Below are positions 10,812 to 19,005 of a stretch of 64,000 nucleotides of DNA, piece after piece; the stretch's first letter is position 1; each line of letters starts with the position of its first letter. The stretch is taken from NCBI GenBank assembly GCA_035276475.1, contig DATELQ010000087.1:26760-90759 (forward strand), in the 5' to 3' direction. Under the pieces are notes generated by a model. That model did no database searches. It saw only the letters and a program-made list of their open reading frames with translations, and was not told the DNA's origin. Position numbers and translations under genes: made by a program. Source of the DNA: DATDFB01 sp035276475 (GTDB taxonomy: Bacteria; Acidobacteriota; Thermoanaerobaculia; Gp7-AA8).

Positions 10812-11195
10812 ATGGATCGCATACCGATTCTCCGCATGGGCCGTTTCCTGCTCGTCACGATTCAGGTGGACATGCATGACCGCCTGGCGCTCGCACTGCA
10901 GGACGACCTGACCTCGCGCATCGTCCGCGATCGCGCCAAGGGCGTGCTCATCGACATCTCCGCACTCGAGATCGTCGACTCGTTCATGGGCCGCACGCTC
11001 GGCAACATCGCGGGCATGGCGCGCATCCTCGACGCCGACACCGTGGTCGTCGGCATGCGCCCCGCCGTGGCGATCACGCTCGTGGAGCTCGGCCTGTCGC
11101 TTCCCGGCGTGCGCACGGCGTTGACGGTCGAGAAAGGCATGGAGCTGCTGAGGCCTGCGACCGAGGAGGCCGACGATGCTGCCGGCACGGCATGA
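10812..11195 (+). CDS. rsbS: RsbS, STAS-domain stressosome scaffold
   Basis: This is a 127-residue single STAS domain. The segment LIDISALEIVDSFMGRTLGN aligns with the RsbS phospho-site region; the serine in IVDSF is the residue phosphorylated by RsbT in Bacillus. Starting at ATG 10812, it lies 3 bp after rsbR and overlaps rsbT by 20 bp. The order rsbR-rsbS-rsbT is the classical stressosome module. The C-terminal tail (RPATEEADDAAGTA) is longer than in Bacillus and is encoded partly by the overlap. Confidence 0.92.
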   Translation: MDRIPILRMGRFLLVTIQVDMHDRLALALQDDLTSRIVRDRAKGVLIDISALEIVDSFMGRTLGNIAGMARILDADTVVVGMRPAVAITLVELGLSLPGVRTALTVEKGMELLRPATEEADDAAGTA

Positions 11196-11580
11196 GCGCC
11201 TCGAGGTCAAAGCGAGCGACGAAGTCGTCACCGTCCGCCAAGTGGTGCGCGACTTCGCCATCAGCGCCAAGCTCTCGCTCGTCGACCAGACCAAGCTGAT
11301 CACCGCCGCCAGCGAGCTCGCGCGCAACATGGTCGTCTACGGCGGCGGCGGCGTGGCCATCGTCGAGCAGCTCGAGAGTGACGGCCGCGCCGGAGTGCGC
11401 GTCACGTTCGAGGACAAAGGTCCCGGCATCCCCGACATCGCCCAGGCGCTGCGCGACGGCTACACCAGCGGCAGCGGTCTCGGCCTCGGCCTCGGCGGCG
11501 CGAAGCGTCTCGTCAACGAGTTCGAGATCCGCTCCGCAGCCGGCGAGGGGACGACCGTCGTCATCACGCGTTGGAAATGA
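11176..11580 (+). CDS. rsbT: RsbT, stressosome switch kinase
   Basis: This is a 134-residue GHKL-fold serine/threonine kinase. It shows the N box (TAASELARNMVVYGGGG) and the ATP-lid boxes FEDKGPGIPDI and GSGLGLGLGGAKRLVNEFEI. In known systems RsbT phosphorylates RsbR/RsbS under stress, dissociates, and activates a downstream partner by direct binding. In Bacillus the partner is the RsbU phosphatase. No RsbU-like gene is visible here; the downstream genes are an ATPase-phosphatase fusion and two hybrid kinases, which are candidate outputs (inference). Confidence 0.93.
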   Translation: MLPARHERLEVKASDEVVTVRQVVRDFAISAKLSLVDQTKLITAASELARNMVVYGGGGVAIVEQLESDGRAGVRVTFEDKGPGIPDIAQALRDGYTSGSGLGLGLGGAKRLVNEFEIRSAAGEGTTVVITRWK

Positions 11581-11583
11581 CCG

Positions 11584-12570
11584 TTGCGTAATCCCATCGT
11601 CATCGAGGTGGCCGATTCGAGCGCCGTCGGCGAGGTGCGCCGTGCCGCCGTCACCGTTGCGCAGCGCGTGTCGCTCTCGGACGACGCCGTCGGCCGCGTG
11701 TCGCTCGTCGTCACGGAGATGGCGACGAACATCGTGAAGCACGCGACGTCCGGCATGTTCCTCATCGGAGTCGACGGCGAGGATGAGACGGTGCTCGAGA
11801 TTCTCGCGCTCGACACCGGTCCCGGCATTCACGACATCTCGCAGGCGCTTCGCGACGGCCACTCCACTACGGGCACGCCGGGCACCGGCCTCGGAGCCGC
11901 CGCGCGGCATGCGAGCTTCTTTCAACTCGACTCGCGGCCCGATCGCGGCACCGCCGTCGTTGCGCGGTTCGCGCGCGACGCGAACAGGAGGCTTGTCCCC
12001 CGCACGGTCGGCGTCGTGAGCATTCCGTTCCCCGGCGAGACGGTGAATGGTGACGGCTGGTACCTCAAAGGCGACGGATCGCGCCGCTTCGTCATGGTCG
12101 TCGATGGTCTCGGCCACGGCCCGGAAGCGCATGAGGCGGCGGTGAAAGCGTGCGCGGCGTTCGAGAAGACCAGCGAGCATCCGCCGGCGGTGATGACGGT
12201 GATTCACGACGCGCTGCGCGCCACCCGAGGTGCAGCGGTCGCGGTGGCGGAGATCGATGGAGCGACGCTGCGCTTCTGCGGCGTCGGCAACATCTCCGCG
12301 ACGATGATCGACGCGACGGCGCGCCGCAGCGCGGTATCGCTCCACGGCATCGTCGGCCATCAGATGCGCGAGGCGCGCGAGTTCACGTATCCGTGGACGC
12401 CGGACAGCACGCTCATCATGCATTCCGACGGACTGACGACGCGCTGGGATCTCGACGCCTATCCCGGCCTTCTCGGCCGCGACGCGGTTCTCATCGCGGG
12501 CGTTTTGTGGAAAGATCATCGCCGCCGTAACGACGATTCCACGGTTCTGGTTCTTCAAGCCCGAAGATGA
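11584..12570 (+). CDS. RsbT/RsbW-like ATPase fused to RsbX/SpoIIE-type phosphatase
   Basis: This is a 328-residue two-domain protein with a TTG start at 11584, 3 bp after rsbT. Residues about 1-130 form a GHKL ATPase (LVVTEMATNIVKHAT, LDTGPGIHDISQALRDGH, GTGLGAAARHASFF) closely related to RsbT. Residues about 145-328 form a compact PP2C phosphatase of the RsbX/SpoIIE type (RRFVMVVDGLGHGPEAHEAA, LRFCGVGNISATMIDA, IMHSDGLTTRWDL), retaining the metal-binding aspartates in VDGLGHG and HSDGL. In Bacillus, RsbX dephosphorylates RsbR and RsbS to reset the stressosome. A covalent ATPase fusion could combine kinase and phosphatase on one chain (inference). It ends inside the start of the next gene (ATGA overlap). 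Confidence 0.88.
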   Translation: MRNPIVIEVADSSAVGEVRRAAVTVAQRVSLSDDAVGRVSLVVTEMATNIVKHATSGMFLIGVDGEDETVLEILALDTGPGIHDISQALRDGHSTTGTPGTGLGAAARHASFFQLDSRPDRGTAVVARFARDANRRLVPRTVGVVSIPFPGETVNGDGWYLKGDGSRRFVMVVDGLGHGPEAHEAAVKACAAFEKTSEHPPAVMTVIHDALRATRGAAVAVAEIDGATLRFCGVGNISATMIDATARRSAVSLHGIVGHQMREAREFTYPWTPDSTLIMHSDGLTTRWDLDAYPGLLGRDAVLIAGVLWKDHRRRNDDSTVLVLQARR

Positions 12571-14690
12571 CGCCCTCCTCGTTCCCGCTTTTCTCCGTCG
12601 CCATCGGCTCCGAGGAAGATGTGGTGCTCGCCAGGCAGCGGGCCCGGCAGGTGGCCGAAGCGCTTTCGTTCGACGCTCAGGATCAGATTCGCATTGCCAC
12701 TGCCGTCTCGGAAATCGCGCGCAACGCGTATGCGTACGCCGGGGGCGGCCGTGCGGACTTCTCCGTCGACGGCAACGTCGCGCCGCAGTTGCTGATCGTC
12801 AGAGTCCGCGACAACGGGCCCGGCATCCCGAATCTCGACGAGATTCTCGGCGGCCGTTATCGCTCCAAGACCGGCATGGGCCTCGGCATCATCGGCGCGC
12901 AGCGGCTGCTCGATCGCGTCGTCGTCGAGACCTCGCCGTCGGGAACGACGGTCTCGCTCAAGAAGCTGCTGCCGTCGCGCAGTCCGCTCTTCACGGGCGC
13001 GCAGCTCGAGGAGATCACGCAGAAGCTGATGCGCGATCCGCGGCGCACGCCGATGGAGGAAGTGCGTCTACAGAACGCGGATCTGTTGCAGGCGCTCGGC
13101 GAGCTGCGCAAGCGGCAGGAAGAGCTGGAGATCCTCAACCGCGAGCTCGAGGACACGAATCGCGGCGTCGTCGCGCTCTATGCGGAGCTCGACGAGAAGG
13201 CGGAGCATCTGCGGCGCGCGGACGACATGAAGACGAAGTTCTTGTCGAACATGACCCATGAGTTCCGCACGCCGCTGAACTCGATCCTGGCGCTGTCGAA
13301 GCTGCTGCTCGACGGCATGGACGGGGACCTCAACGACGAGCAGCGCAAGCAGGTCGGCTTCATTCGCAAGGCAGCCGACGGCCTGTCGGAGCTCGTCAAT
13401 GACCTTCTCGACATCGCCAAGATCGAAGCCGGCAAGACGACGGTTCGCGCGCACCAGTTCTCCGTCGCCGATCTCTTCAGCGCTCTCCGCGGCATGCTGC
13501 GTCCGCTGCTCGTCAACGCCTCAATCGCGCTGGTGTTCGACGAGCCGGACGATCTGCCGCCGATGACGTCCGACGAGGCAAAGGTGTCGCAGATCCTGCG
13601 CAACTTCATCTCGAACGCGTTGAAGTTCACGGAGAAAGGGACGGTGCAGGTCTCCGCGCGGTACGACGCGCCGCGCGACGTCATCGTGTTCGCCGTCGCC
13701 GATACCGGCATCGGCATCGCGCCCGAGGATCAGGAGAGCATCTTTCGCGAGTTCGCGCAGGTCGAGAATCCGCTGCAGGCCCGATCCAAAGGCACCGGCC
13801 TCGGCCTCCCTCTGACGGCACGCCTCGTGGAGTTGTTGGGCGGCAAGCTGACGCTGGAGAGCGCAGTGGGCGCCGGCTCGACATTCACCGCGTCCATTCC
13901 GCGGAGGTACTCCGCGCCGTCCGCGCCGCTCAAGGGACTGACAGAAGCGCCGGACGATCCGCGCATCCCGGTCCTCGTCGTCGACGACGATCCAGGCACG
14001 CTTGCGCTGTACGACAAGTATCTGCAAGGCAGCGCATTCCGGCTGCTTCCGGCGCGCGACATCGCCGAGGCGCGCTACGGGTTGAAGTTCCGGCCGAGGG
14101 TGATCATCCTCGACATCCTTCTCGTCGGCGAGGACTCGTGGGCGTTCCTCGCGGAGCTGAAGCGCGATCCGATGACGCGCAATGCGCCCATCGTCGTGAT
14201 CACCACGGTCGAAGATCAGCACAAGGCCATCGCCCTCGGCGCGAGCGCGTATCACGTGAAGCCGACGTCGCGCGAATGGTTGCTGTCGACGCTGTCGAAT
14301 CTGACGACGAAGTGGAACATCCTCGTCATCGACGACGACGACGCAACGCGCTACGTTCTCGGCCGCGCGCTCGCGGAGCTGAATTGCACCGTGTCCGAAG
14401 CGGCCACGGGGACCGATGGGCTGCAGAAGGCGCGTCAGGAAGCGCCCGATCTCGTCTTCCTCGATCTGAATCTGCCGGAGATGACGGGCGTCGACGTGCT
14501 CAACGCGTTGAAGAGCGATCCGGCGACGTCGGATCTGCCGGTCATCATTTACACGTCGCGCGTCGTCGATGAGATTCTGACGCGCGAGCTGCGCGGCAAA
14601 GCGTCACTCGTGCTGTCGAAGCAGAACTACGATCGCGACGCGCTCATCACCGCGGTCCGGCAGCTGCTGCCGGTTGGCGGTGCAGCGTGA
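12567..14690 (+). CDS. Hybrid histidine kinase with N-terminal RsbT-like ATPase and two receivers
   Basis: This is a 707-residue soluble protein with no membrane segment. Residues 1-135 form an RsbT/RsbW-like GHKL ATPase (AVSEIARNAYAYAGGG, VRDNGPGIPNLDEI, GMGLGIIGAQRLLDRVVV). Residues about 165-220 are a coiled coil. The dimerisation/phosphoacceptor domain has H231 in SNMTHEFRTPLNSILAL, followed by a HATPase domain (SNALKFTEKGTVQV, GTGLGLPLTARLVELLGG). Two receiver domains follow, with D516 (IILDILLV) and D633 (FLDLNLPEMTG). A protein with two different GHKL ATPase domains is unusual. It overlaps its neighbours on both sides (ATGA and GTGA), consistent with a stressosome output that feeds phosphorelay signalling. 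Confidence 0.9.
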   Translation: MTPSSFPLFSVAIGSEEDVVLARQRARQVAEALSFDAQDQIRIATAVSEIARNAYAYAGGGRADFSVDGNVAPQLLIVRVRDNGPGIPNLDEILGGRYRSKTGMGLGIIGAQRLLDRVVVETSPSGTTVSLKKLLPSRSPLFTGAQLEEITQKLMRDPRRTPMEEVRLQNADLLQALGELRKRQEELEILNRELEDTNRGVVALYAELDEKAEHLRRADDMKTKFLSNMTHEFRTPLNSILALSKLLLDGMDGDLNDEQRKQVGFIRKAADGLSELVNDLLDIAKIEAGKTTVRAHQFSVADLFSALRGMLRPLLVNASIALVFDEPDDLPPMTSDEAKVSQILRNFISNALKFTEKGTVQVSARYDAPRDVIVFAVADTGIGIAPEDQESIFREFAQVENPLQARSKGTGLGLPLTARLVELLGGKLTLESAVGAGSTFTASIPRRYSAPSAPLKGLTEAPDDPRIPVLVVDDDPGTLALYDKYLQGSAFRLLPARDIAEARYGLKFRPRVIILDILLVGEDSWAFLAELKRDPMTRNAPIVVITTVEDQHKAIALGASAYHVKPTSREWLLSTLSNLTTKWNILVIDDDDATRYVLGRALAELNCTVSEAATGTDGLQKARQEAPDLVFLDLNLPEMTGVDVLNALKSDPATSDLPVIIYTSRVVDEILTRELRGKASLVLSKQNYDRDALITAVRQLLPVGGAA

Positions 14691-16546
14691 GCGAGAACGA
14701 GCGCATTACCGCGACGATCCTCAACGTAGACGACAACGAGGCGACGCTGTACATGCGTACACACGCGCTGCAGCACGCCGGCTTTCAGGTCATCGAAGCG
14801 GATCGCGGCGCGAAGGTGATGCCGCTCATCGCGACATTTCAGCCCGATCTCATTCTGCTCGACGTCCACCTGCCCGACGCCAACGGTTACGAGATCACGC
14901 GCATGATCAAGGCGCACCCCGTTCATCAGTCGACGATCGTGGTGCAAACGTCGGCGTCCTCCGTCGACCGTCGGGACCGACTGCACGGATTCGCGGCCGG
15001 CGCGGACTCGTACTTCCTCGAGCCGATGGAGCCCGAGGAGCTGGTAGCGAACGTGACGGCGCTGCTGCGGATGCGCAAGATGGAGCGCGAGCTGCGGCGT
15101 AGCGCCATCGAGTGGCAGAAGACATTCGAGGCTGTGCACGACGGCGTGGCCATCGTTCTGGAGAGCGGCACGATCACGCGCTGCAATCCCGCGTTCGAGA
15201 ACCTGTGCGGCACGAACGCGGTCGGAAAAACGCTGCAGGAGATCTTCGATGTGAACCTTCGCGAGATCGGCGAGGCCAAGCAGATCGAGGACGAGCGCAA
15301 CGGCCGCTACCTCCGGCTGTCGATCGAGCCGGTCCTCGATCATCTCGGGCAGATGACGCACTTTGCTTGCACGCTGACCGATGTCACGTCGGAGCGCGCC
15401 ATCGCTGCGCTCAACGTCCAGCTCAAGGACACGATCGCGAATCTGAAACGGGCGAACGAAGTGGCCGATGCCGCCAGCCGGGCAAAGGACGAATTTCTGG
15501 CAACCTTGTCGCACGAGCTTCGGACTCCGATGACCGCGATCATCGGATGGGCGCAGATGCTGCGGATGTTCGGCAAGGGGCAGGACAACACCCACGAAGT
15601 CGCTGATGCGATTCTCGTGTCGGCGCGTGCGCAGGCGCAGCTCGTCGAGGACCTGCTCGACCTGTCGCGCATCACGACGGGCAAGCTCCAGTTGCGGACG
15701 GCGGCCATCGAGCTCGCCGAAGTCGTCGAAGGCGCCGTGCAAACCGTCGTGCCGGCGGTCGCCGCGAAGCAGATTACGCTCGACAAACACATCGCGAACG
15801 CCACGGTGACGGGCGACCGCAACCGGCTGCAGCAGGTCGTCTGGAATCTGTTGTCGAATGCCGTGAAGTTCACGCCCGACGGCGGACGCATTGCCATCCG
15901 TTTGGAACGCGTAGGGACGCGGGCGGTCGTTTCCGTTGCCGACAGCGGACGCGGCATCGAGCCGGGCTTCCTTCCTGCGGTGTTCGACCGCTTCTCGCAA
16001 GCGGAGAATGTCTCCAGCCGCTCGACCGGAGGTCTGGGCCTCGGCCTGGCGATCGTCCGCAGCATCGTCGAGCTGCACGGCGGCACGGTGACAGCCGAAA
16101 GCCCGGGAGCGGGACAAGGCGCCACGTTCCGCGTGTCGCTGCCGCTGTCCGACGAGATCGCGTCACACCAGAGCGCCGTACCACAGTTACCGACACTGGA
16201 CGAGAAACGGATTCTCATCGTCGACGATTCGATCGATGCATTGAACATGCTGACGTCGTTCCTCCGCGCCGCAGGTGCGATCGTGTTCGCCGCAACGTCT
16301 GCGAAACAGGCACGCGCCATCGACGGAGCAGAGGACATCGAAGCGGTGGTCGCCGACCTTTCGATGCCGGAGGAGAACGGCTTGTCGCTGATCCGCTCGA
16401 TGCGCGCTGCGAGACCGGAACGAATGATCGTCGCCATCAGTGCATTGGGCGGAACGGCGCGCGACGAAGCGATGCGGAACGGCGCCACGGCATTCATCGC
16501 CAAACCGTTCGATCCCGGCGAGCTCGTACGTCTCCTCGCCCGTTAG
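14687..16546 (+). CDS. Hybrid histidine kinase: REC-PAS-HisKA-HATPase-REC
   Basis: This is a 619-residue soluble kinase with a GTG start at 14687 overlapping the previous stop. Domain order: receiver with D59 (LILLDVHLPDANG), a PAS-like domain about 135-245 (VHDGVAIVLESGTITRCNPA, a typical PAS opening), HisKA with H276 (LATLSHELRTPMTAIIGW), HATPase (NLLSNAVKFTPDGGRI, GGLGLGLAIVRSIVELHGG) and a C-terminal receiver with D557 (AVVADLSMPEENG). It is the last gene of the stressosome-type operon. There is no DNA-binding output domain, so the final effector lies elsewhere. Confidence 0.92.
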   Translation: MSENERITATILNVDDNEATLYMRTHALQHAGFQVIEADRGAKVMPLIATFQPDLILLDVHLPDANGYEITRMIKAHPVHQSTIVVQTSASSVDRRDRLHGFAAGADSYFLEPMEPEELVANVTALLRMRKMERELRRSAIEWQKTFEAVHDGVAIVLESGTITRCNPAFENLCGTNAVGKTLQEIFDVNLREIGEAKQIEDERNGRYLRLSIEPVLDHLGQMTHFACTLTDVTSERAIAALNVQLKDTIANLKRANEVADAASRAKDEFLATLSHELRTPMTAIIGWAQMLRMFGKGQDNTHEVADAILVSARAQAQLVEDLLDLSRITTGKLQLRTAAIELAEVVEGAVQTVVPAVAAKQITLDKHIANATVTGDRNRLQQVVWNLLSNAVKFTPDGGRIAIRLERVGTRAVVSVADSGRGIEPGFLPAVFDRFSQAENVSSRSTGGLGLGLAIVRSIVELHGGTVTAESPGAGQGATFRVSLPLSDEIASHQSAVPQLPTLDEKRILIVDDSIDALNMLTSFLRAAGAIVFAATSAKQARAIDGAEDIEAVVADLSMPEENGLSLIRSMRAARPERMIVAISALGGTARDEAMRNGATAFIAKPFDPGELVRLLAR

Positions 16547-16610
16547 CACGGGAATATCGCCCACTTCAGGCCGCTTGAGACGCGGCACGTCCCTCGCACT
16601 TATCCTGAGC

Positions 16611-16802
16611 ATGAGCAAGCACATCAACGTCAACCCCGACTTCTACAAAGTTGGCGGACGCGAGCACTCCGAGGCGAGTGACAAAGGGGAGCTCTACGAC
16701 CGCCAGAAGCAGAGCCTGAACGCGCACGACTCCGCGCCGGGCGTGCGCAACGAGCGAGCGCGGGCCATCTTCAACGCCCGCGGCCGGTCGAAGAAGAAAT
16801 GA
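16611..16802 (+). CDS. Small hydrophilic protein (63 aa)
   Basis: The ATG at 16611 opens MSKHINVNPDFYKVGGREHS; the protein is highly charged and ends in RGRSKKK. There is no hydrophobic stretch, and it is probably disordered or nucleic-acid-binding. No family recognised. The upstream 64 bp hold no clear ribosome binding site; leaderless or coupled translation is possible. Its TGA overlaps the ATG of the aminotransferase (ATGA at 16799-16802), which supports it being a real translated gene. Confidence 0.65.
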   Translation: MSKHINVNPDFYKVGGREHSEASDKGELYDRQKQSLNAHDSAPGVRNERARAIFNARGRSKKK

Positions 16803-18040
16803 TGATCCGGACGGCGCTGGAGCTCTCGCGGCGCGCGCAGGCCATGCCGGCCTCGCCGATCCGCCGTCTGGCGCCGCTGGCCGAGGCTGCGAAAGCGCGC
16901 GGCGTGCGCGTCTACCACCTCAACATCGGCCAGCCCGACATCGAGACCCCGGCGTGCATGCGCGCGCGGCTGAAAGAGCTCGAAGACACCGTCCTCGAGT
17001 ACTCGCCGTCGTCCGGTACGCCGGAGTTCCTCCGCTCGCTGTACCACTACTACGAAACTCGCCTCGGCCTGACCTTGAGCGACAACCAGATCCTCGCCAC
17101 CACCGGCGGCAGCGAGGCCATCCTCTTCGCCTTCATCGCCTGCGCGAACGAGGGCGACGACGTCCTCGTCGTCGAGCCCTTCTACGCGAACTACCGCGCC
17201 TTCGCCACCATGGCGGGGCTCAACCTCGTCCCCGTCACCAGCCGCGGGCGCGACGGCTTCCACCTTCCGCCGCGCGACGTCTTCGAGCGGGCCCTCACGC
17301 CGCGCACGCGCATCGTCATCCTCTGCAACCCGAACAACCCGACCGGCACGGTCTACTCGCGCGAGGAGCTCGAGGCCGTCGCCGATTTCTGCCGCGACCG
17401 CGGCCTCTTCCTCGTTTCCGACGAGGTCTACCGCGAGTTCGTCTACGACGGCCGCAAGGCCACGAGCGCGCTGGAGCTCGATGACCCGAACGACTTCGTC
17501 ATCGTCGTCGACAGCCTCTCCAAGCGCTACAGCGCCTGCGGCATCCGCCTCGGCGCGCTCGTCACGCGCAACGCCGAGGTCTACGACGCCGCGCTGCGCA
17601 TGGCCCAGGGGAGGCTCTCGCCGCCCGGCCTCGCGCAGTTCATCGCCGTCGGCGCCGAGTCCTTGGGCGACGACTACACGCGCGGCGTCGTCGCCGAATA
17701 CCAGAAGCGCCGCGACGTGCTCTACGAAGGCTTGAAGTCGATCGACGGCGTCTTCCTGCAGAAGCCCGAAGGGGCGTTCTACTGCATGGCCCAGTTACCG
17801 GTCGACGACGCCGACGACTTCGCCGCCTGGCTCCTCACCGACTTCCAGCACGACGGCGCCACCGTCATGGTCGCGCCGGGCAGCGGCTTCTACGCCTCCG
17901 AGCGCGGGCGCAGCGAAGTGCGCATCGCTTACGTCCTCAACGAGCACGACCTCCGCATCTCCATCGAGCTCCTGCGCGAGGCGCTGGCGCGTTACCGCCG
18001 CATCGCCAGCTCGACGATCTCGCCGATCGTGTCGTTGTAG
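16799..18040 (+). CDS. PLP-dependent class I/II aminotransferase
   Basis: This 413-residue fold-type I aminotransferase is close to aspartate/branched aminotransferases. Visible motifs are the substrate/PLP region YHLNIGQPDIETP, TTGGSEAILFAF, the PLP-anchoring LCNPNNPTGTVYSREE, and VSDEVYREFVYDG. The Schiff-base lysine is K242 in VDSLSKRYSACGIRLG, followed by the conserved arginine in YCMAQLPVDDAD...RIAYV. Substrate specificity cannot be set from sequence; GQPDIETP is shared by many AspC-like enzymes. Its last 49 bp overlap the 3' end of the convergent ATP-grasp gene. Confidence 0.92.
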   Translation: MMIRTALELSRRAQAMPASPIRRLAPLAEAAKARGVRVYHLNIGQPDIETPACMRARLKELEDTVLEYSPSSGTPEFLRSLYHYYETRLGLTLSDNQILATTGGSEAILFAFIACANEGDDVLVVEPFYANYRAFATMAGLNLVPVTSRGRDGFHLPPRDVFERALTPRTRIVILCNPNNPTGTVYSREELEAVADFCRDRGLFLVSDEVYREFVYDGRKATSALELDDPNDFVIVVDSLSKRYSACGIRLGALVTRNAEVYDAALRMAQGRLSPPGLAQFIAVGAESLGDDYTRGVVAEYQKRRDVLYEGLKSIDGVFLQKPEGAFYCMAQLPVDDADDFAAWLLTDFQHDGATVMVAPGSGFYASERGRSEVRIAYVLNEHDLRISIELLREALARYRRIASSTISPIVSL

Positions 18041-19005
18041 CTTCGCCCGCTCTCCTTCGCCGCCATCGCGAACTCCGCCGCCGGATCGAGCCACGGATTG
18101 GGATTGGCCTCGATCACGTACACGCGGCCGCTCTCCGCGAGGCGCAGGTCGATGCGGCCGTAGTCGCGCAGCTTCAGGGCCTGATACGCCGTCAGCGCGG
18201 CGCTCTGGATCCGCTCCGCCGTCTCCTCGTCGAGGTCGCGCGCCGGCGCCGACTTCGTCCGCCGGTACGCCTCGGTTCTCACATCGAACTTCACCTCGTA
18301 GCCGGCGATGTGCGGCATCCCCTCCGGCAGCTTCGAGAGGTCGAGCTCCACGAGCGGCAGCGCCTCGGGGCGCTCATTGCCGAGGATCGCGGCGTAGATC
18401 TCGCGGCCCTCGATGTACTCCTCGAGGAGCGCCGGGCAGTCGAACTCGTCGTGCACGTAGGCGATGCGCTCCATCAGCTCCTTGATCGACGACACCACCG
18501 CGCCGGCGTCGATCCCCTTCGACGCGTCCTCGTTCGCCGGCTTCACGATCACCGGGAACTGGATGTCCTGCGCGTGCTCGACGCGGCCGCGGTAGACGAC
18601 CGCTGCGTACGGCGTGTAGAGGCCGTGAAAGCGGACGATCTTCTTGGCGATGCTCTTGTCCATGGCCAGGAGCGACGCCTCGGCGCTCGCGCCGGTGAAG
18701 CGCTTGCCGACGAGGTCGAGGAACGCGGCGAAGTGCATCTCCTTCGTGTCGTCGCCGCCGTACGACTCGACGAGGTTGAAGTAGAGGTCCGCGCTGCTGC
18801 GGGCGATGCGCGTGAGCGTCTGCGGCCGTCCGTCGACGGCAAACAGCGACGGCTCATGGCCGAGCGCGCGCAGCGCATCGGAGATGGCCTCGACGTCCGT
18901 CTTTTTCTTGCGGCGGCGCTTCTTCTTCGGCAGCGTGGCCTCGATGTTTGCGCCGGGGTACTCCTCGTACCCCTCGCTGCGGTCGAACAGAATCGTCACT
19001 TTCAT
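17992..19005 (-). CDS. ATP-grasp ligase (D-Ala-D-Ala ligase-like)
   Basis: This 337-residue protein has the ATP-grasp layout of D-alanine-D-alanine ligases. The central domain holds FPVIVKPANEDASKGIDAGA and CPALLEEYIEGREIYAAILG, and the C-terminal metal site is DYGRIDLRLAESGRVYVIEANPNPWLD. The N-terminal domain lacks the usual Ddl serine loop and has a nine-residue basic run (KKKRRRKKK, residues 27-35). It therefore probably ligates another carboxylate and amine, such as a peptide or amino acid, rather than making cell-wall D-Ala-D-Ala. Its ATG overlaps the stop of the upstream metallopeptidase gene (ATGA at 19002-19005), so the two form one operon. Confidence 0.88.
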   Translation of the reverse strand: MKVTILFDRSEGYEEYPGANIEATLPKKKRRRKKKTDVEAISDALRALGHEPSLFAVDGRPQTLTRIARSSADLYFNLVESYGGDDTKEMHFAAFLDLVGKRFTGASAEASLLAMDKSIAKKIVRFHGLYTPYAAVVYRGRVEHAQDIQFPVIVKPANEDASKGIDAGAVVSSIKELMERIAYVHDEFDCPALLEEYIEGREIYAAILGNERPEALPLVELDLSKLPEGMPHIAGYEVKFDVRTEAYRRTKSAPARDLDEETAERIQSAALTAYQALKLRDYGRIDLRLAESGRVYVIEANPNPWLDPAAEFAMAAKESGRSYNDTIGEIVELAMRR

